Assembly (NCBI GenBank): GCA_003221595.1
Contig: QHSM01000480.1
Span: forward strand, 1 to 11,309
Length of the DNA: 11,309 nt
Direction of reading: 5' to 3'
Source of the DNA: Candidatus Rokuibacteriota bacterium
GTDB taxonomy: Bacteria; Methylomirabilota; Methylomirabilia; Rokubacteriales; CSP1-6
Both the position numbers and the translations under genes were made by a program. Position 1 is the first letter of the stretch. Each line of letters begins with the position of its first letter. The notes under the pieces were generated by a model that saw nothing but the letters and a program-made list of their open reading frames with translations, ran no database searches and was not told the DNA's origin. This document shows, in pieces, positions 1-6,220 of the stretch.

Positions 1-301
1 AAATTTCTCGAAGGGACTCGCCGATCTCGGCGCGCCGTCGAACATTCTCGTCACCGCGGTGTCGCCGGCCGCGACGGCGACCGCGCGCTGGGAGAGTCTC
101 ATCGCCCAACAAGCTGCATCAGCGGGTAAGACAGTCGAGGAGCAGCGCGCCGAAGCGGCAAGCCAGTATCCGCTCAAGCGGATCGCGACCCCGGAGGACA
201 TCGCCGATCTCGTGTGCTTCCTCGTATCGGCCCGCGCCTCGTTCATCACCGGCGTGTGCATCACCGTTGACGGCGGCGCGACGCGCGGAGTTTATCTGTA
301 A
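1..301 (+). CDS. Short-chain dehydrogenase/reductase, C-terminal fragment (5' end outside window)
   Basis: The frame is open from the left edge (first full codon at base 2) to TAA at 299-301, giving 99 residues. The GTG at 59 is internal, because the frame continues upstream of it with SDR-like sequence. The visible part is the end of a classical SDR: a PLKRIATPEDIADLVCFL stretch, then the substrate-loop/oligomerisation end SFITGVCITVDGGATRG, which is the usual C-terminal signature (ITG..I.VDGG) of FabG-type NAD(P)-dependent oxidoreductases. The Rossmann glycine motif and the Tyr/Lys catalytic pair lie outside the window, so cofactor preference and activity cannot be judged. The substrate is unknown. 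No terminator-like hairpin follows the stop. The next gene has its own promoter about 45 bases downstream, so this gene probably ends its transcription unit. Confidence 0.9.
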   Translation, partial: NFSKGLADLGAPSNILVTAVSPAATATARWESLIAQQAASAGKTVEEQRAEAASQYPLKRIATPEDIADLVCFLVSARASFITGVCITVDGGATRGVYL

Positions 302-345
302 TCCCGGTGCATTTTAGCCCTTTACATGCGTGGTATTTTGCATCC

Positions 346-374
346 TTGACATGCATCACGCCTTGTCATATATC
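346..374 (+). promoter_or_regulatory. Candidate sigma70 promoter of the RRM protein gene
   Basis: A perfect -35 hexamer TTGACA (346-351) is followed after exactly 17 bases by TATATC (369-374, 4 of 6 matches to TATAAT). The stretch is clearly more AT-rich than its surroundings. Transcription would begin near 381, leaving a leader of roughly 70 bases before the ATG at 449. The inverted pair TGCAT (339-343) / ATGCA (351-355) flanks the -35 box and could be an operator half-site pair, but the arms are only 5 bp. The -35 and spacing are seen directly; promoter activity is inferred. Confidence 0.6.
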
Positions 375-435
375 TGTGCGCCAGCATCGTGGACTCGGTT
401 GTAATGTCCTATTCTCCGCCGCTTTCGCTAGGGCT

Positions 436-441
436 AGGAGG
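436..441 (+). promoter_or_regulatory. Strong ribosome binding site fixing the RRM gene start
   Basis: AGGAGG sits 7 bases before ATG 449. The same frame could start at GTG 389 and run through the Shine-Dalgarno, but that would add 20 residues unlike the family. The perfect site at proper spacing and the immediate MAAKLFVGNL family N terminus decide for 449. The site lies at the end of a tandem GCTAGG hexamer (427-438). Confidence 0.85.
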
Positions 442-448
442 TCGGGCG

Positions 449-781
449 ATGGCCGCAAAGTTGTTCGTCGGGAACCTTTCCTTCCAGGCCACCGAGGAGG
501 ACCTTCGCGAGCTCTTCCAGCAGTCCGGAACCGTGGAGACGGTCCGTATCATCACGGATCAGTTCACGGGACGGCCGCGCGGATTCGGGTTCGTCGAGAT
601 GGCGTCTAAGGAAGAGGCCAGCAAGGCGATCGAGATGCTCAATGGTCGGCTTTTCCGGGATCGAAACCTCGTGGTCGACGAGGCTCGGCCGCAGCCCCAG
701 CGCACCGGCGCCGGCGGCCCGCGCGGCGACCGTGGACCACGCCCGGGCGGGGGAGGAGGCGGCGGAAGCTGGCGGCGCTAA
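449..781 (+). CDS. Small RRM-domain RNA-binding protein with Gly/Arg-rich tail
   Basis: This is a 110-residue protein made of one RNA recognition motif and a short tail. RNP2 is LFVGNL at residues 5-10. RNP1 is RGFGFVEM at residues 44-51, with the stacking aromatics F46 and F48 kept and Met in the last, usually aromatic, position. Residues 1-79 cover the full RRM fold. Residues 80-110 are Pro/Gly/Arg-rich and end in a glycine run and SWRR, as in the small bacterial and cyanobacterial glycine-rich Rbp family. Such proteins bind single-stranded RNA in the cytoplasm. In several bacteria they are cold-induced, although here that is inference only. The gene stands alone, with its own promoter (346-374), strong RBS and perfect terminator (802-833), so it is probably well expressed. 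RNA targets cannot be told from sequence. Confidence 0.95.
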   Translation: MAAKLFVGNLSFQATEEDLRELFQQSGTVETVRIITDQFTGRPRGFGFVEMASKEEASKAIEMLNGRLFRDRNLVVDEARPQPQRTGAGGPRGDRGPRPGGGGGGGSWRR

Positions 782-801
782 CCCCACTAGCTGCATAGCC
801 C

Positions 802-833
802 ACCCGGGGATCCTGGCAGGTCCCCGGGTTTTT
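802..833 (+). terminator. Rho-independent terminator after the RRM gene
   Basis: A perfect 9-bp inverted repeat, ACCCGGGGA (802-810) and TCCCCGGGT (821-829), encloses a 10-base loop. It is followed at once by a run of five T (829-833). It starts 20 bases after the stop codon of the RRM gene and ends before the RBS of the next gene, so it isolates the RRM transcript. It is the only clear stem-plus-T-tract terminator in the window. Confidence 0.9.
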
Positions 834-856
834 CTGTGACCTGAAAGGCTCAACAG

Positions 857-1840
857 ATGACGATCAGGAAGACCAGGCCGGGAGTTCCGGCGCCGGGAAT
901 GGCGCCACGGCTCGGGCCGACGATCGATGAGCGCCGGGGCGTTGAATATCACGAGCTTCGATCCAAGGACCTCTTAACCAGGCTCAATGCGAGCCCGATG
1001 CCTTTCGGCTGGACCGTGAATCCGTATCGGGGCTGCGAGATGGGCTGTCACTACTGCTTCGCCCGCTACACCCACGAGTTTCTCGGGCTGGGCGACCCGG
1101 AGGCTTTCGAGCGCACGATCTACGTGAAGGAGATCGACAGGGATCGGCTCGTGACAGAGTTCAGGAGGGCGCGCAGGAGCGGCCAGACAGTGGCCCTCGG
1201 CACCGCGACGGATCCGTATCAGCCCGCGGAGGGACGCTTCGACGTGACCCGCCGCATTCTCGAGGCGGCGCGAGAGGTGCCGGGGTTGCGTCTGTCGATT
1301 ACGACGAAGTCGACCCTGGTCACCCGCGATGCCGGCCTCCTCCGGACGATCGCCGACGCCTCGGAGGTCGCGGTGAACCTGTCGATCACGACTACCGACG
1401 CGGCGCTGGCCCGGCGACTCGAGCCGCGCGCGCCGCGGCCCGATCTGCGATTCGGCGCCATGAGGACGCTGGCCGACTCGGGCGTCGCCACCCGGCTCTT
1501 CATCATGCCGATCCTGCCGGGTCTGACCGACGACGAGGCGAATCTGAGAACGCTGCTGGCCGCGGCCCGCGACGCGGGAGCCGGGGAGGCCGAGTCGAAC
1601 GTGCTCTTTCTGAGACCGGGCACCCGCGAGACATTCATGAGATTTCTCGCGATCGAGTTCCCGCGGCTCGTTCCGGAATACGAGCGGCTCTACCGGGGCT
1701 CGGCATATGCGCGGCCCGACTACGTGCGTGAGGTGGAGCAGCGTGTGCGGCGCCTTGCCGCCGAGGCCGGGCTGAGCGCGCGGCGCCGCGCCGATCGGCC
1801 GGACCAGGGGGCGCCCCGGCAGCTCAGCCTGGTCTGGTAA
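857..1840 (+). CDS. SPL/Rv2578c-like radical SAM protein (DNA repair photolyase-like)
   Basis: A 327-residue protein starting at ATG 857, preceded by GAAAGG at 843-848 (8-base spacing). The radical SAM cluster motif is C60-x3-C64-x2-C67 within NPYRGCEMGCHYCFARY, which would hold a [4Fe-4S] cluster and S-adenosylmethionine. It is followed by the usual partial TIM-barrel pieces: VALGTATDPYQPAE (about 112-125), SITTKS (147-152), VAVNLSITTTD (171-181) and a Pro-rich MPILPGLTDDE (217-227). The NPYRGC...YCFAR and TDPYQP.E signatures are those of the SPL family (spore photoproduct lyase-like, COG1533), closest in style to the Rv2578c group. True spore photoproduct repair is unlikely to be its role and the real substrate of this group is not established. 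The C terminus ends in QLSLVW (residues 322-327), which resembles a sliding-clamp-binding motif. It is convergent with the DNA polymerase, with 4 bases between stop codons. The cytoplasm is the expected location. Confidence 0.9.
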   Translation: MTIRKTRPGVPAPGMAPRLGPTIDERRGVEYHELRSKDLLTRLNASPMPFGWTVNPYRGCEMGCHYCFARYTHEFLGLGDPEAFERTIYVKEIDRDRLVTEFRRARRSGQTVALGTATDPYQPAEGRFDVTRRILEAAREVPGLRLSITTKSTLVTRDAGLLRTIADASEVAVNLSITTTDAALARRLEPRAPRPDLRFGAMRTLADSGVATRLFIMPILPGLTDDEANLRTLLAAARDAGAGEAESNVLFLRPGTRETFMRFLAIEFPRLVPEYERLYRGSAYARPDYVREVEQRVRRLAAEAGLSARRRADRPDQGAPRQLSLVW

Positions 1841-1844
1841 CGAC

Positions 1845-4124
1845 TCAGAAGAGCGTGAGCTGCGTGCTCGACTGCACGTCGGGGGCGGGAGGTCGCAGGC
1901 CGTCGAACTCGGCGAAGGCGCGGAAGCGATCCCAGATCTCACGCACCTTCGTCTGGTAGTACTCGACGTTCTCGTCCGGGTGCGCCGGGTCCCACAGGCT
2001 CGCGAGCTTGGCGTACTCGTTGACGGCGACGCCGGCGCCGCGACCGACGACGTAGTAGGAGACCTGGTCCCCGGGCTGCATCGCGCGCCCGGAGGCGTCC
2101 GCCAGCTCGTAGGCCGCTGACGCCGGGCGCGCGCCGAGGCGGACCTTCTCGCGATAGAGCTCGATCGACTCCTGGAGCGTCTCGGTCCGCGCGAAGGCGC
2201 GCAGCTCGACCCGGTGCGCGGCAAAGTCGCCGAGCCAGCGGTCGATGATCGCCCGGACCTCGGCACGGCGCCCGAGCACCAGGCAGCGAACGATCTCGCC
2301 GATGATCTGCCGCTGGAAGGGCTCTAGCCCGCGCGAGCGAAACGCCGAGCCCTTGAGGCTCAGGCGTCCGAGCTCGTCGAGGAGCGCGTAGGTCTTCATC
2401 TTGTAGCTGAACATCGCCGCGAACCGGCCGTCGAGCTCGAGCTGGATTCCGTCCGGCAAGCCGGCCGCGATCCGCTCGAGCAGCGCGTCGTCGTCCGTGG
2501 GCGCGTGGCCCTTCGGCGGCACGAAGTAAACGCCGTCGGTGTCCGCCTCGACCGGGATCGCGCCGAGGGCCTCGAGCGCTGCCAGGACGGCGATGACGAC
2601 GGCCCGCCCCTCGGCGGTCACGCGGTCGGCGGCGTCGAAGTCGTTCCAGTGGCCCCCGCTGTACGCGAGATAGCCATAGAAGGCGTTGATCAGGATCTTG
2701 AAGGATTGCTGCAGCGCCCCCAGATGGGCGCGCTCGGCCGGCTCGCGCGCCTCGCGCGCCAGGCGCTTGGCGCGCACGCGGAAATCGCGCAGGTGCTGGA
2801 GCAGCTCGCGAAAGACGCCGAGCGTGTCGGAGGCGGGCGCGATGGACCGCGCGAGCATGAGCGAGGGATAGAGCGACGTGACGTCCACGTGCAGGACGGG
2901 CCGGGCCACGCCTTCCTGGCAGATCGCGGTGTACCCGCCGCCCACCGGCCCCACCGGCCCCGGCAGGGGTACCGCGTGGCCGCGGGCAAGATACTCGCGC
3001 AGCACCAGCGCGTCGATCTTGGCGGCGGCGCCGCGCAGGGTGCACGACTGATAGTCGAAGGGCACGGTCTGCGCCTGCGCGAAGTAAGGCGGCGCCAGGA
3101 TGGACGAGATGGCGAGCGTCTCGACCGCGTCGTCCGCCGCGTAGGCCATGAGGCGCTCAGGTGCGTCGCGGAACTCCCGCGTGATCTGCGAGGGGTCGAC
3201 GTAGGTGCGGCCCTCGGCGGCGACGCCGAAGTGGCGGGCCAGGTCCTTGAGCCCGAACCCCGGCAGGTCCCGGGTTCCGGCGTCGTGGAGCTGGGCGAGG
3301 ATCCACGTGTCGATGATGTGGCGGCCGGCGACCTCGTAGCGCCGATAGCCGATGGTGCGCTCGGCGATCGAGAGCCGCGCCACGCGCCCGCGCAGGCTCT
3401 CGCCGCCGCGGCCCCAGGCCAGGGGCACCCGGTGCATCCGGGCCCGCGCCTCCAGGTATTCCAGGTCGAACCGGAAGATGTTGTGCCCCTCGATCACGTC
3501 CGGGTCGCGCTCGCGAACGAGGCGGGAGCACTCCTCGAGCAGCGCCCGCTCGTCGAGCCGGTCCCCGCGCACGACGTGGCGGAAGCCGGTCGAGTCGGCG
3601 AGCGCGACGGCGATGATCCGGTCGCCGGGCCGCGCGGCGCTCGGAAACTCGTGACCCTCGGTCGTCATCACCTCGATGTCGAGCGCGAGGCGGCGGAGGT
3701 CGGCGAAGACGAGCCCGCCGAACGAGGTGCGTCCGGCCTGCAACAGATACTGATGGACGGCGTCCCCGAGGAAGAGGTAGGGCGCCCCCGGCATGTTCGA
3801 AGGCCGACCGGACAGATCGCGGCAGCGATCACGGGCGCCGAGGGCGTCGGTCCACGACCCGAAGCGCGCCCGCCAGCGCAGCGCGCCGGGCCCTTCGAGC
3901 GCCTCGACCGCGAGGAGCCCCGGCGCGTCCTTCACGAGCTCGCGGTCGGCGAGCAGCATGAAGGGCGAGAAGGGCACCATCTCGGGGACCGTCGCGGCTC
4001 CCGAGCGCCGGTAGAGCCGGATCGCGCGGCCGCCCTCGGCAAGATCGAAGGCGACGAGGCCCGCGGTGGTGTCCCGGCCGAACAGTAGCGGGGCGTGCTC
4101 GATGGTGAGCAACGGCGTCAGCAT
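1845..4124 (-). CDS. Family B DNA polymerase (Pol II-like) with 3'-5' exonuclease and clamp-binding tail
   Basis: A 759-residue protein starting at ATG 4124, close in length to E. coli Pol II (783). The exonuclease domain is complete: Exo I D149-I-E151, Exo II N215-IFRFD220, IIDTW at 270-274, and Exo III Y328-x3-D332. The polymerase domain has motif A DVTSLYPSL (D414), motif B K476-x3-N480-AFYG484 and motif C D528-T-D530. The KMKTYALL (575-582) and LKGSAFRSRG (590-599) pieces follow, as expected for the palm and thumb. All metal-binding acids are present, so both proofreading and synthesis should work. It ends in QLTLF (755-759), matching the QLxLF clamp-binding consensus; E. coli Pol II ends in QLGLF. 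The likely role is repair or translesion synthesis together with the main replicase, which is inference from the family. Its start follows a weak AGGT-type site and a perfect 10-bp inverted repeat (4131-4168). Genuine polB/dinA orthology is not proven. Confidence 0.93.
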   Translation of the reverse strand: MLTPLLTIEHAPLLFGRDTTAGLVAFDLAEGGRAIRLYRRSGAATVPEMVPFSPFMLLADRELVKDAPGLLAVEALEGPGALRWRARFGSWTDALGARDRCRDLSGRPSNMPGAPYLFLGDAVHQYLLQAGRTSFGGLVFADLRRLALDIEVMTTEGHEFPSAARPGDRIIAVALADSTGFRHVVRGDRLDERALLEECSRLVRERDPDVIEGHNIFRFDLEYLEARARMHRVPLAWGRGGESLRGRVARLSIAERTIGYRRYEVAGRHIIDTWILAQLHDAGTRDLPGFGLKDLARHFGVAAEGRTYVDPSQITREFRDAPERLMAYAADDAVETLAISSILAPPYFAQAQTVPFDYQSCTLRGAAAKIDALVLREYLARGHAVPLPGPVGPVGGGYTAICQEGVARPVLHVDVTSLYPSLMLARSIAPASDTLGVFRELLQHLRDFRVRAKRLAREAREPAERAHLGALQQSFKILINAFYGYLAYSGGHWNDFDAADRVTAEGRAVVIAVLAALEALGAIPVEADTDGVYFVPPKGHAPTDDDALLERIAAGLPDGIQLELDGRFAAMFSYKMKTYALLDELGRLSLKGSAFRSRGLEPFQRQIIGEIVRCLVLGRRAEVRAIIDRWLGDFAAHRVELRAFARTETLQESIELYREKVRLGARPASAAYELADASGRAMQPGDQVSYYVVGRGAGVAVNEYAKLASLWDPAHPDENVEYYQTKVREIWDRFRAFAEFDGLRPPAPDVQSSTQLTLF

Positions 4125-4130
4125 ACCCGA

Positions 4131-4168
4131 CCTGCAAGGGCTTACGCAGCGGATACCTCCCTTGCAGG
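4131..4168 (-). promoter_or_regulatory. Perfect inverted repeat just upstream of the polymerase gene
   Basis: Arms CCTGCAAGGG (4131-4140) and CCCTTGCAGG (4159-4168) match over all 10 bases with an 18-base spacer. The near arm ends only 6 bases before the polymerase ATG and contains the only Shine-Dalgarno-like AGG there. On the minus strand a weak -10-like TACGAT lies just outside the far arm (plus-strand 4169-4174). If that is the promoter, the repeat would form a hairpin at the very 5' end of the mRNA, overlapping the ribosome site. It could equally be a dyad operator for a repressor. It does not match the usual LexA boxes I know (CTGT-N8-ACAG or GAAC-N4-GTTC). Confidence 0.5.
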
Positions 4169-4282
4169 ATCGTAGAAATCGGGATGCACACTCGGCGGCG
4201 GGTCTCCTGACCCGATTCCCGCGTCAGCAGCGGTTCTCACGGAATTCGCCGTGCTGGCACAGAGCCTGCTGGACGTCGCGTC

Positions 4283-4381
4283 GTGGACCTCTTCTTCTCG
4301 ATCCTGGACAACCTGGTTTGCGTCGCGGTCGGTGTCGAGCTGGTGGGCGCCGCCCTGCTCGTTCGGCGCCTGCTCCACTGA
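4283..4381 (+). CDS. Possible small single-span membrane peptide (32 aa)
   Basis: A GTG-started frame of 32 codons ends in TGA at 4379-4381. It reads (V/M)DLFFSILDNL, then VCVAVGVELVGAALLV, then RRLLH. This is a plausible transmembrane helix of about 20 residues ending in two arginines, which would sit on the cytoplasmic side. G or C fills 29 of 32 third codon positions, and second positions are T-rich, as in real membrane-protein genes of this genome. Against it: a GTG start, no clear Shine-Dalgarno, very short length, and an overlapping longer open frame that hides it. No family recognised and no function proposed. It would lie upstream of the hydrolase lipoprotein, ending 70 bases before that start. 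Confidence 0.4.
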   Translation: MDLFFSILDNLVCVAVGVELVGAALLVRRLLH

Positions 4382-4439
4382 CCGCGCGGCCGCTCGCCGC
4401 CCTCTCGGTTCTCGTTTAGGCCCGCATCGGGCCCCGGTG

Positions 4440-4445
4440 TATGCT
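4440..4445 (+). promoter_or_regulatory. Possible -10 element giving a near-leaderless hydrolase mRNA
   Basis: TATGCT lies 6 bases before ATG 4452, so transcription would begin at or next to the start codon. This would explain why no Shine-Dalgarno is visible before this gene. No convincing -35 box is seen, and a GGCCCG/CGGGCC hairpin (4419-4433) occupies the spacer region, so this is only a suggestion. Confidence 0.3.
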
Positions 4446-4451
4446 CAACTC

Positions 4452-5306
4452 ATGGTGCGACGGGTGCTGTCGGCGCTTCTCGCCTCGACGGTCATCGCCG
4501 GTTGCGCCACGACGAGTCGCTCCTTTCCGAACGCGACGCCGAGCAAGCCGGTGTCTGTGACGGCGTGGGAGGAGCGCCCCGAGGGGCCGGGCCCGTTCCC
4601 GGCAGTGGTCCTGATGCACGGCTGTCACGGCGTGTCCGAGTCGAACCACGAGTGGTCGCGCTGGTTCCGCGACCAGGGGTACGTGGCTCTGCTCGTCGAC
4701 AGCTGGGGGCCCCGCCGGTACGACAAGACCTGCGAGCCGAACACGCAAAACACGCCCGACCTCCCCAACACCGAGCGGTTCGACGATGCCGTCGGCGCCC
4801 TTCGATGGCTGCACACCCGTCCCTACGTCGACCTCGCGCGCATCGGCGTCATCGGCTGGTCGAACGGCGGTGTGTTCGCCCTGGCCGTCGTCAACGGACC
4901 GAGCCTCGAGCGCGCCCGCCGGCGCGGCGTCGTCCTGCCCGAGCCCGGCTTCCGGGCCTCAGTGGCCTTCTATCCCGGCGGGTGCTACTCGCTGGTCGAC
5001 GAGCAGGTGATTCGCCCGCTCCTGGTGCTGATCGGCGACGCCGACGACTGGACGATTCCGGGACCGTGCGTCCAGATGGTCGAGGCCATGCGCGGGCGGG
5101 GCGCGGACGCGCGCATCGTGCTCTATCCGCAGGCCTACCACTACTTCGACGTGATCGGCCAGCCACGCGCCTATCTGGCGGAGGTGGGTAATCGGAACAA
5201 GCCGAACGGGTGCTGCGGCGCCACCGTCGCCTTCGACGCGGGAGCGTTCGCGGACGCGCGCCGCCGGGTCGCGGAGTTCTTCGGCTATCATCTGAAGGTC
5301 CGATAG
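4452..5306 (+). CDS. Lipoprotein of the dienelactone hydrolase family (alpha/beta hydrolase)
   Basis: A 284-residue protein. The frame is open from 4251, but ATG 4452 is chosen because it gives a clean lipoprotein signal: MVRRV, a hydrophobic stretch, then lipobox VIAGC with Cys18 as the lipidated residue. Ala at +2 argues against inner-membrane retention, so an outer-membrane lipoprotein is plausible if the host is diderm. The alpha/beta hydrolase pieces are in order: AVVLMHGCHG (51-60, oxyanion strand), GWSNGG (135-140) with nucleophile Ser137, IGDADDWT (194-201) carrying the likely acid Asp199, and AYHYFD (228-233) with catalytic His230. The nucleophile is Ser rather than the Cys of true dienelactone hydrolase, so the substrate is probably another ester or thioester and is unknown. 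It carries several extra cysteines, including C254-C255. It is followed after 8 bases by the HtrA-like gene, probably in one operon. Confidence 0.87.
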   Translation: MVRRVLSALLASTVIAGCATTSRSFPNATPSKPVSVTAWEERPEGPGPFPAVVLMHGCHGVSESNHEWSRWFRDQGYVALLVDSWGPRRYDKTCEPNTQNTPDLPNTERFDDAVGALRWLHTRPYVDLARIGVIGWSNGGVFALAVVNGPSLERARRRGVVLPEPGFRASVAFYPGGCYSLVDEQVIRPLLVLIGDADDWTIPGPCVQMVEAMRGRGADARIVLYPQAYHYFDVIGQPRAYLAEVGNRNKPNGCCGATVAFDAGAFADARRRVAEFFGYHLKVR

Positions 5307-5314
5307 CGCCGGCC

Positions 5315-6220
5315 ATGGACAGTTCCGTCGAGCTCGTCAAGCACCTCCTGCAAAGCGTCGTGTACATCCACGCGACCGTGGGACGCGAGCATCCGTCCAC
5401 CCGCATCCTCGGCAACGAGCGCCTCGGCAGCGGCGTCGTCGTCGACGCCTCGGGCCTCATCCTGACGGTCAACTACGTCGTCATGGGCGGCCAGACGATC
5501 TACGTCGCGTTCCAGAAGGGGCGGCGTGTGAAGGCCGAGCTCGTCGCCCAGGATTTCGAGATCGGGCTGGCGCTCATCCGCGTGAATCGGCAGGGGCTCG
5601 TCGCCGCCGAGCTGGCCCCCGCCGACACCGTCGAGCGGTGCGACGAGGTCGTGCTGCTGGGCACGATGGGACCGCAGGAGCGTCGCGCGACCGGCGGCCT
5701 CGTGACCTACATCGGCGAGTTCGAGGCGTACTGGGAATATCTGCTCGACCGGGGCATCGTCACCAACGCGCCGAACCCGGGTTATGGCGGTGGCGGGCTC
5801 TTCACGATGACCGGGCGCCTCGCCGGGACCGTGTCGCTGAACCTCAACGAGATCGCCCGGAGCTCGCTGGCGATCCCGGTCGACTTCTACCGGACCCACC
5901 GCGACGAGATGCTGCGGTTCGGACGCGTCGTGAGCCGGCCGCGGCGCGCCTGGCTCGGCGTCTTCGCGCACGTCATCGAGGAGGGGGTGGTCGTCGCGGG
6001 GGTGGTGCCCGACGGTCCCGGCGACCGCGGCGGGCTGCAGGAGGGAGACGTGATCGTCTCGCTCAACGCCGAAGAGGTGGGGAGCCGGCGCGACCTGTAC
6101 ATGAATCTGTGGCGTCACGAGCCTGGCGAGGCGCTGACCTTCGAGGTGATGCGCGACAACAAGGTGCGCCGGTTCGAGGTCAAGGGGGGCGACCGCGCCC
6201 ATTTCTTCCGCCAGCTGTGA
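5315..6220 (+). CDS. HtrA-like PDZ protein lacking the catalytic triad (probable pseudoprotease)
   Basis: A 301-residue protein from ATG 5315. The frame is open further up, inside the hydrolase gene, but that part is not family-like. Residues 12-200 follow the HtrA/DegP trypsin fold: SVVYI, then LGSGVVVDASGLILTVNYVV, then VAQDFEIGLALIRV, then NPGYGGGGLF. In the family these read TNNHVV, DxxTDLALLKV and NPGNSGGPLF. So the His position is Tyr54, the Asp position is Gly84 and the Ser position is Gly158: all three are lost while the framework is kept. Residues about 213-290 form a PDZ domain (WLGVFAHVIEEGVVV, GGLQEGDVIVSLN). No signal peptide or membrane anchor is seen, so a cytoplasmic location is likely, unlike most DegP/DegS proteins. 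A binding or scaffold role through the PDZ domain is inferred. It lies between a hydrolase lipoprotein (8-base gap) and a YihY protein (4-base overlap). Confidence 0.87.
   Translation: MDSSVELVKHLLQSVVYIHATVGREHPSTRILGNERLGSGVVVDASGLILTVNYVVMGGQTIYVAFQKGRRVKAELVAQDFEIGLALIRVNRQGLVAAELAPADTVERCDEVVLLGTMGPQERRATGGLVTYIGEFEAYWEYLLDRGIVTNAPNPGYGGGGLFTMTGRLAGTVSLNLNEIARSSLAIPVDFYRTHRDEMLRFGRVVSRPRRAWLGVFAHVIEEGVVVAGVVPDGPGDRGGLQEGDVIVSLNAEEVGSRRDLYMNLWRHEPGEALTFEVMRDNKVRRFEVKGGDRAHFFRQL

Larger units (their letters stand above)
4125..4451. other. Divergent intergenic region between polymerase and hydrolase genes
   Basis: These 327 bases lie between two genes that point away from each other, so both promoters should be here. 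Contents seen: the 10-bp inverted repeat at 4131-4168; a small hairpin CGGGTC/GACCCG (4199-4204 and 4209-4214); a possible 32-codon membrane peptide (4283-4381); a hairpin GGCCCG/CGGGCC (4419-4424 and 4428-4433, 3-base loop); and a -10-like TATGCT (4440-4445). No tRNA or other RNA gene was recognised. A 78-codon minus-strand frame at 4142-4378 has no family features and is probably chance. Confidence 0.6.

Noticed and set aside
307..609. 100-codon plus-strand frame across the RRM promoter and gene
   Set aside because: It overlaps the RRM gene out of frame and turns into Arg/Gly-rich sequence there. The RRM frame has clear RNP1 and RNP2 motifs.
2505..4088. 527-codon plus-strand frame opposite the polymerase gene
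   Set aside because: It is a mirror frame caused by high GC. Its composition is low-complexity (Arg, Gly, Val, Glu, Asp) with no domain, while the minus strand encodes an intact polymerase.
4199..4214. Hairpin CGGGTC/GACCCG as a terminator
   Set aside because: The 6-bp stem has no T tract and lies between divergent genes, where a terminator is not expected.
4142..4378. 78-codon minus-strand frame in the divergent region
   Set aside because: Its composition (charged, no motif, no RBS) looks like chance, and it lies opposite the better-supported small plus-strand membrane frame.
4251..4451. Upstream extension of the hydrolase gene to GTG 4251
   Set aside because: The extra 67 residues are Ser/Trp/Arg-rich and would bury the lipoprotein signal peptide. 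ATG 4452 gives a clean lipobox.
5315..6220. Calling the HtrA-like gene a functional DegP/DegQ protease
   Set aside because: Tyr, Gly and Gly stand at the His, Asp and Ser positions and there is no export signal, so a protease call is not supported.
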